Assembly (NCBI RefSeq): GCF_001540865.1 | Contig: NC_033625.1 | Span: 8,419,804 to 8,483,803, forward strand | DNA length: 64,000 nucleotides | DNA from: Ananas comosus | Taxonomy: Eukaryota; Streptophyta; Magnoliopsida; Poales; Bromeliaceae | Direction of reading: 5' to 3' | Shown here: in pieces, positions 58,880-64,000 of the stretch | Layout of the letters: every line of letters starts with the position of its first letter | Numbering within the stretch: the first letter of the stretch is position 1 | Translations under genes and position numbers: made by a program | Notes under the pieces: model-generated | The model's input: the letters and a program-made list of their open reading frames with translations, nothing else | Database searches by the model: none | Told to the model about the DNA's origin: nothing

Positions 58880-61672
58880 TGTCACGCCCGGGTATCAGCG
58901 GAAGCATACCCAATACATGCACAGACCCGCCATATACCTGCAGTATATAAGGCGTCTACAAGAAAACCATGTTGAAAGGAGGAAAACATCGAAGAATTCT
59001 AACCTGATACCAGAGCAAAGTATAAGTCAATAATAAGATTATCAGAAGACAGTAAGTAAATACCCCAAAATCTCAAACATCACAGAAAAACGTCAAAACT
59101 GAAAACTCTGGTCAAAACCACATATACATCCCAAGTATATATACAATATAAGTACAACGGTAGTCTCTCTATACATGGGGACATCACCCTCGGCTGTAGC
59201 CCGAGTAGCAAGGTGATCATCTAGTCACGCTCCAAGCTAGATGTAGCTAGACGAGACTCCCTTGCCACGATCCCTAGTCTCTCCTGTAGGTGGCTCTGTA
59301 AAAACAACAATAAAAAGGGCGTGAGAACTATTAAACAATAGTTCCCAGTGGGTAAACCGCCAGCCTCGGCGAATTATACCACTAGGCTCATAATGTACTA
59401 TTAGAAATGTAAACAACATTTACTGCATGATAGATAAATCAACGATAATTAATAATGAACATGTATCATACTATCAGACATGTTAATTAAGCCAAAGCAA
59501 ATAAAGTAGTTACTATGCACATGGACAAATTCTGGGATTGTGTAACTATACATTAAATAAGGTAATCATCGATTACTATCCTTTAGAAATTTAGTTTAAT
59601 TCATAAGGACCTACACAAGGTAGTCCAGCTTGCGCCGCGCCTAATGGCCCCGTTGTAGTAAACACTCCCCATGGCAATCCATTTCGGCACCCAATCCCGC
59701 ACGGGCGAGCAATCTGTCGCGTAGGCCAACTCCGGAGTGCTGGCTTGTGGGGAGCGACCCTCACAAGCATGTGCGAATGAGCACAATGGCAAGCAAGCAC
59801 GATCCATAGTTCAACATTTCCCAGTCATCATGTCTTAACATGTAAAATTCTTGCTTACGACCTCTAGGTCGGAATCTTAATATAAAGGAAATGCTAGTAT
59901 TCACTAGTTTCAGCAATTATAGAAAAATATTACAAAAAATACATTAGTCCAAGATCTTGAGAATTTATCAATACAAACGAATGACCTGTCCATATACTAA
60001 ATGAACCTCTTTATTCTATACTTCATCAAAGTAGGATAAAGTCATATACTAAATTTGCATTGAGTCCAATATCAAGTTCATTACTTATGATTCTAATACA
60101 TTAGGAAGATTCAGTCAATTCAATGGCAAGTAAGTTATAGTATTCAGCACTCTGTAACTAATGCCCATTAGTACTCGCACATACTATCAACATATAGTAT
60201 CATATAGAACATAGGGGATTTTCACTTGCTCTGGTTAGGTCAAACCCACCTATTAGTTGCCGATTTGTGAAACACACTCTTGTATGCGTAACCTGGAGTC
60301 TTCGAACTCCCTAATATCGGGTCAAAGTCAGTTAAAAGCTGAATTTACATGTCAAAGGTAAAACTTCACATAATCCCATGATAAGGCTAAATTCTCACCT
60401 AGGTTTAGTCTAAACTAAACCTTGCTTTAATTCAAGTTGGGCCCCCCCTTAGATCAGCACAACTTCAGCTTCCAGGTTATAATAACCATCTTCAAATGAT
60501 CACTCAACCTGCTGGACCACAGCTGTGAATCACTTTACCAAACTACATTGAAACCAGCATCGAATGTCAACTTTCAGCAACTTTTACCTTGTGTCAGGCT
60601 GCAGCTCTAATCTCCTGTTTCGGTTCAAGTGAAGACACTAGATTCACCGTCACAAGCTCCCAAAATTCAGTCGAGAACTATCTAATACCCTGTCGCAAGC
60701 CTGCTGCAAATTAGCCTCAAAACAGTCCTACTATTCTTAGAAAACCATGTATTATAAGCTGAAGTATTACTTGTTTAAATTCCCCACGGAAAATTTCTAC
60801 TTTGCCGAAGATAGAAGTACTCAAATTCAGTCTCAAAACTCATCAACTCCGCTCCAAAGAGTAAGTAAACCTGCTGCGAAGTCAAGTGTTAATACTATTT
60901 TACTTTACACCAAACCCTTCAGCTAAGGGGATTACTAAATAATACACCTTCGCAGATTGAATAGTACCTTTCTCTAGCTTCAATTTGAAGCTCCACAGTC
61001 CAAGTCTCCTTCCCAAGCTGCAGAATGTTCTTCTCTCTCCCTTTACACAGCTAGTAACACGTAAACCCCAATATTACACTAATTCATCATTATGCTTCAA
61101 ACTAAGGAATAACTACTAGTTTACCTCTCCAAAGCTTCAACCGAGTTACAGCTAGGTTCAAAGCTGCGAAGCGCTCTGCAAGGCTGCTGTTCCTTCCTTC
61201 CGTAGCAACTCCAAAGTACTCCCAATCAGCTGAAATCGAATAATGAAAGAAATTCAACTTAAACCATTATTTCCCATGGTAGAGAGAAAAACTCTAGAGA
61301 GAGGAGAAGAAAATCTATTCAACCTCTTTCTCAAGGCTCCTGCAACCCTTCTACAGCTGCAGGGGTCGAGCTACCTCTTAAAGATAAGATCAAGAAGCCC
61401 AAAAGACCAAAAGATCTCTGCTGCCACGCAGCTGCTGCTTGCTGTACCGGTACAGCATTATGCTTGTACCGGTACAGCATTATGCTTGTACCGGTACACC
61501 AATGCAGAAAATGCCAAATTCGAAATTACAATGCACTTTCTCACTTTCAAGGGTCCAATGACTCTCAAACTTGTCCGAAAACATCTTTATGCTCTTTAAA
61601 ACACGTAGGATGGTTCCAAGTACTCTTCTCCTTACTTGAACTTAGCGATTTGCTAAAGTTCAATATACTACA
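58880..61672 (-). mobile_element. Solo LTR G with perfect ACATT target duplication
   Basis: On the plus strand it starts TGTCACGCCCGGG and ends CAATATACTACA, the reverse complement of the family start seen in solo LTRs A and B (GAACTTTAGCAAAT). ACATT flanks both sides (58875-58879 and 61673-61677). It contains the late-LTR block at 59265-59400 and a 22-bp repeat with GTACCGGTAC cores at 61443-61500. No internal region remains. It interrupts a foldback MITE. Confidence 0.94.
61443..61500. repeat. 22-bp tandem repeat with GTACCGGTAC palindromes
   Basis: TGTACCGGTACAGCATTATG followed by CT repeats about 2.5 times. It occupies the same place in the LTR as the 84-bp repeats of the complete gypsy element. 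Confidence 0.9.
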
Positions 61673-61677
61673 ACATT

Positions 61678-61829
61678 ATTATGATTTCGAAAAATTACGA
61701 AATTTATTTTCTAGAAGTTTGAAATACTCTAGATCATATTTAACTGAGTGGATCGTTGATTCGGAAGCTCCATCATTGAAAACAACTTATGAGTACGAAG
61801 GGCCCAATACTCATAAGAGTATAGTAGCC

Positions 61830-61832
<3 letters not shown>
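61678..61832. mobile_element. Foldback MITE, copy V3, right part
   Basis: It is the inverted counterpart of 58486-58640, ending AAGAGTATAGTAGCCCTACT. It is followed by (CT)n and (TA)n at 61833-61894. Confidence 0.82.
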
Positions 61833-61895
<63 letters not shown>

Positions 61896-61898
<3 letters not shown>

Positions 61899-62416
61899 GC
61901 ATCACGAGCCGAATGAGCGAGCTGTGGTCGGCTCGTGTTTGGCTCGTTTCATAAACGAGCGAGCACGGGCTAGTCGTTAAAGTATCGAGCTGAATGCGAG
62001 CTGCTTATAAAATAGAAATTTAAAGGCTAGAAAGAATATATATAAGAAATAAATTTATAAGATCTTACCTGTTATACTTTGATCTAATAATTAAAATTTT
62101 ACATATAAATGAATCATTTTATAATTGAATTGGGCTTTATATTTATATTGGGCAGAAAATCAAATAATAAAAATTTATATTATATACATATATAATTATT
62201 AATTTATATATAAAAATATAAAATATATGTATTCGAGTTGTTATCGAGCCGAACACGAGCGAACTGACCCCAGCTCATGTTTGGCTTGTTTATTAAACGA
62301 GCAGAAAATTTCAGCTCGCGCTCGGCTCGTTTACTAAATGAGCGATTTGATCCCGAGCTCATTTCGAGTCGAACACGAGCTGGCTCGCGAATGGCAAGCT
62401 GAATTGCCACCCCTAG
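61896..62416. mobile_element. GGCTCG-rich MITE-like inverted repeat
   Basis: The left end starts AGGGGCATCACGAGCC; the reverse complement of the right end starts AGGGGTGGCAATTCAGC. Both arms are full of GGCTCGTTT-like words in opposite orientations (GGCTCGTTTCATAAACGAGC). This is a widespread style of plant MITE. The target duplication is unclear. It interrupts gypsy integrase sequence that resumes at 62417. Confidence 0.65.
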
Positions 62417-62743
62417 TTAGCTAGTATCTACGATGTTTTTCATGTCTCGGCTTTGAGAAAATATATTTTTGATCCCTTGCACATAATTGATTTCACTCTA
62501 CTGGAGCTGAGTGAGACTTTGAGATACGAGGAGAGACCAGTATGAATTTTTGCTTGGGAGGTGAAAGAATTGTGCAACCGAGTCATTCCCTATGTAAAAG
62601 TTGTGTGGAGTAATCACGAGGAACGTGAAGCGACTTGGGAGCCGGAGGCTATGATGTTGGAGACCTATGCCTACTTGTTTGAGAGTTCTTCTTTGAGGTA
62701 TGGTTTAAGTTTCAAGAACAAAACTTTTTGTAGAAGTGGAGGA
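62417..62743 (+). pseudogene. Gypsy integrase C-terminal fragment, third copy
   Basis: It encodes YDVFHVSALRKYIFDPLHII, VIPYVKVVWSNHEEREATWE and PEAMMLETYAYLFES, with a stop after ERPV. It is followed by the purine run TAGAAGTGGAGGA and the start of an LTR (TGCAGTGTTTTG). Confidence 0.85.
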
Positions 62744-63396
62744 TGCAGTGTTTTGAAAAAAAAAATATATTAGAATATTATTTCTTGTAATGATTACAGT
62801 CTGTGGATTAAGCGACACGTTCGAAAAGTGTTAGGATGAGTCGAAATTGATGTGGACGCGAAATTGGTAAAACAAATAATTCCGAAGTACTATTGATTTT
62901 AGCTGGAATATTATAAAGAGTTATGTTGAGGTTTAGGCTCAACTTACACCTCCAACTACTTCTAATTGCGAGTTTAGAGTATAGTGCTAGCTGAGATCAT
63001 CTCTCTTCCACTCTCATTTCCTTTTTCCTCACATTTTCCTCCTCTCATTGCCTTTCTTCCTCTTCTACTCACCATTGGAGCATTCCCAGAATAGCAGCAG
63101 CTTGGCAGCTTGAGGAGTTCGACTTTTCTTTGGATTTTGGTGATGTTTCGAAGTTTAAGATTGTAGGAGAGGTGTATGCACAGCTAGTTAAAGTTCAGAG
63201 TTTGTGGAAAGCTTCACTTCATCAAATCTCCAAGTATTTTTGGATTTTTTTCTTTTTAAGTTTTAGTAAAAGTTCCCAGTTTTTGAGCAAGTTGAGATTT
63301 TAATGTATTTTCTTTGGATTTTTCTCTTGGAGTTGAGCTTTCATTTGGTTGGGGAGAATCTTAACCCAAGTTCCGGTATAACCCGGCGTGTGATAG
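62744..63396 (+). repeat. LTR F2, internally deleted
   Basis: Its first ~600 bp match the reverse complement of 55080-55665. It then jumps to an LTR-end-like ACCCGGCGTGTGA near 63396, so about 2 kb is missing relative to LTR F1. Beyond it, at 63405-63416, TTGGTATCAGAT resembles a primer-binding site. Confidence 0.7.
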
Positions 63397-63477
63397 ATTA
63401 AGTTGGTATCAGATAAAATTACTTGCAATTTTTTTCTTTCTCCAAATTATAGGATAAGTTTTTTTTCCCTAATAAAA

Positions 63478-63850
63478 GGGTATGTTTGGTTTATGAGTGG
63501 AATGAGAATAGAAAATTGAATTGAATTGCATTGAAATGGGAAATAGAATGACGAATCATCGAAAAATTTTGTTTCATTATTGGAATGGAAATCAAAATGA
63601 ACAATAGGGACATCTAGTACTTTGAGAGAGGTTTTGGTTAAGGGAGAGGAGAATGATGAGGGGAGAGGATGGGAAGGTTTCTGTGAGAGTAGATTTTAAG
63701 TGGTTTACTCTGGAGAGATATTTCCAGGATTCAAAGCCGGATTGGGCCATTTCTGTTCCAGAGTGGAATGGGAATCGAAATCCTATTCCTATAAAACAAA
63801 CAACAACTGTCGGAATCAACGAGTCTAAAATAGGGGAAGCAAACAAGCCC
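63478..63850. mobile_element. MITE flanked by TAAAA
   Basis: The left end is GGGTATGTTTGGTTTATGAG and the right end reads AAGCAAACAAGCCC, whose reverse complement GGGCTTGTTTGCTT is similar. TAAAA lies on both sides (63473-63477 and 63851-63855). The 373-bp element has no coding capacity. From 63856 to 64000 nothing is recognised. Confidence 0.7.
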
Positions 63851-64000
63851 TAAAATTATTGTTTCTTTTTTATTATCAAATCCAAAGTTCATTGTCTTCT
63901 TCTTTTGACAAGAAAGTACCAATGCTATATGTGATGTTGACCTCAAAGAAAAAGATTCAATTTTCGGACAATAGAGAAAGAAATTGATTTACTTTTGAGA

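Noticed and set aside
61464..61916. 150-codon plus-strand frame
   Set aside because: It crosses the end of a solo LTR, a MITE and a CT/TA microsatellite; no domain.

Overview
The window is nuclear DNA from a flowering plant, most likely a monocot. It has GT-AG introns, germin-like proteins of the common monocot subfamily-1 type, 2-3 kb chromovirus LTRs, and dense nested transposons with runs of N. The species is not proven by anything here. Pineapple-type genomes would fit, but that is an impression only.

Only three host genes can be supported. Two are germin-like protein (GLP) genes, each with two exons in the same phase: one on + (31203-31961, 215 aa) and one on - (49102-49909, 221 aa). 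Both keep the cupin metal ligands and the N-terminal cysteine pair. The third is the 5' end of an SWR1-complex subunit (SWC2/YL1/VPS72) gene at 52038-52401. After exon 2 it runs into about 11.6 kb of transposons, and no further exon is visible before the window ends.

Layout. 1-7081: copia remnants in both orientations and a solo LTR (1220-3673). 7082-19533: a complete minus-strand Ty3/gypsy chromovirus with a perfect GTTGA target duplication, inserted in the RNase H end of a plus-strand copia and itself carrying a solo LTR (8098-10678). 20129-29700: copia LTR, a 2.05 kb small LTR element with a perfect duplication, a gypsy gag fragment and LTR-like DNA. 29700-32330: GLP gene A and its flanks. 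32331-37162: a decayed copia joined to a scrap of the small LTR element. 37480-38979: a Harbinger-like element holding a Mutator-type MITE. 40880-45837: a Helitron with both ends and a related unoccupied site nearby. 46352-48883: gap-fill sequence with a corrupted second copy of GLP gene B. 49102-49909: GLP gene B. 50926-64000: SWC2 exons, MITEs, gypsy fragments and a third solo LTR (58880-61672).

The most unusual signal is inside the Helitron. About 2.1 kb after an N-gap (42276 to roughly 44440) reads as sequence that was reversed but not complemented. CpG far outnumbers GpC there, and plain reversal restores a close match to ordinary sequence at 47692-47765 and 48705-48745. Replication, inversion or transposition cannot do this in one step, so it is best explained as an assembly or file error. 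A second biological theme is a palindromic ACCGGT array just upstream of the TATA-like box in LTRs of at least six elements. It is built as an 84-bp tandem repeat whose copy number differs between the two LTRs of one element.
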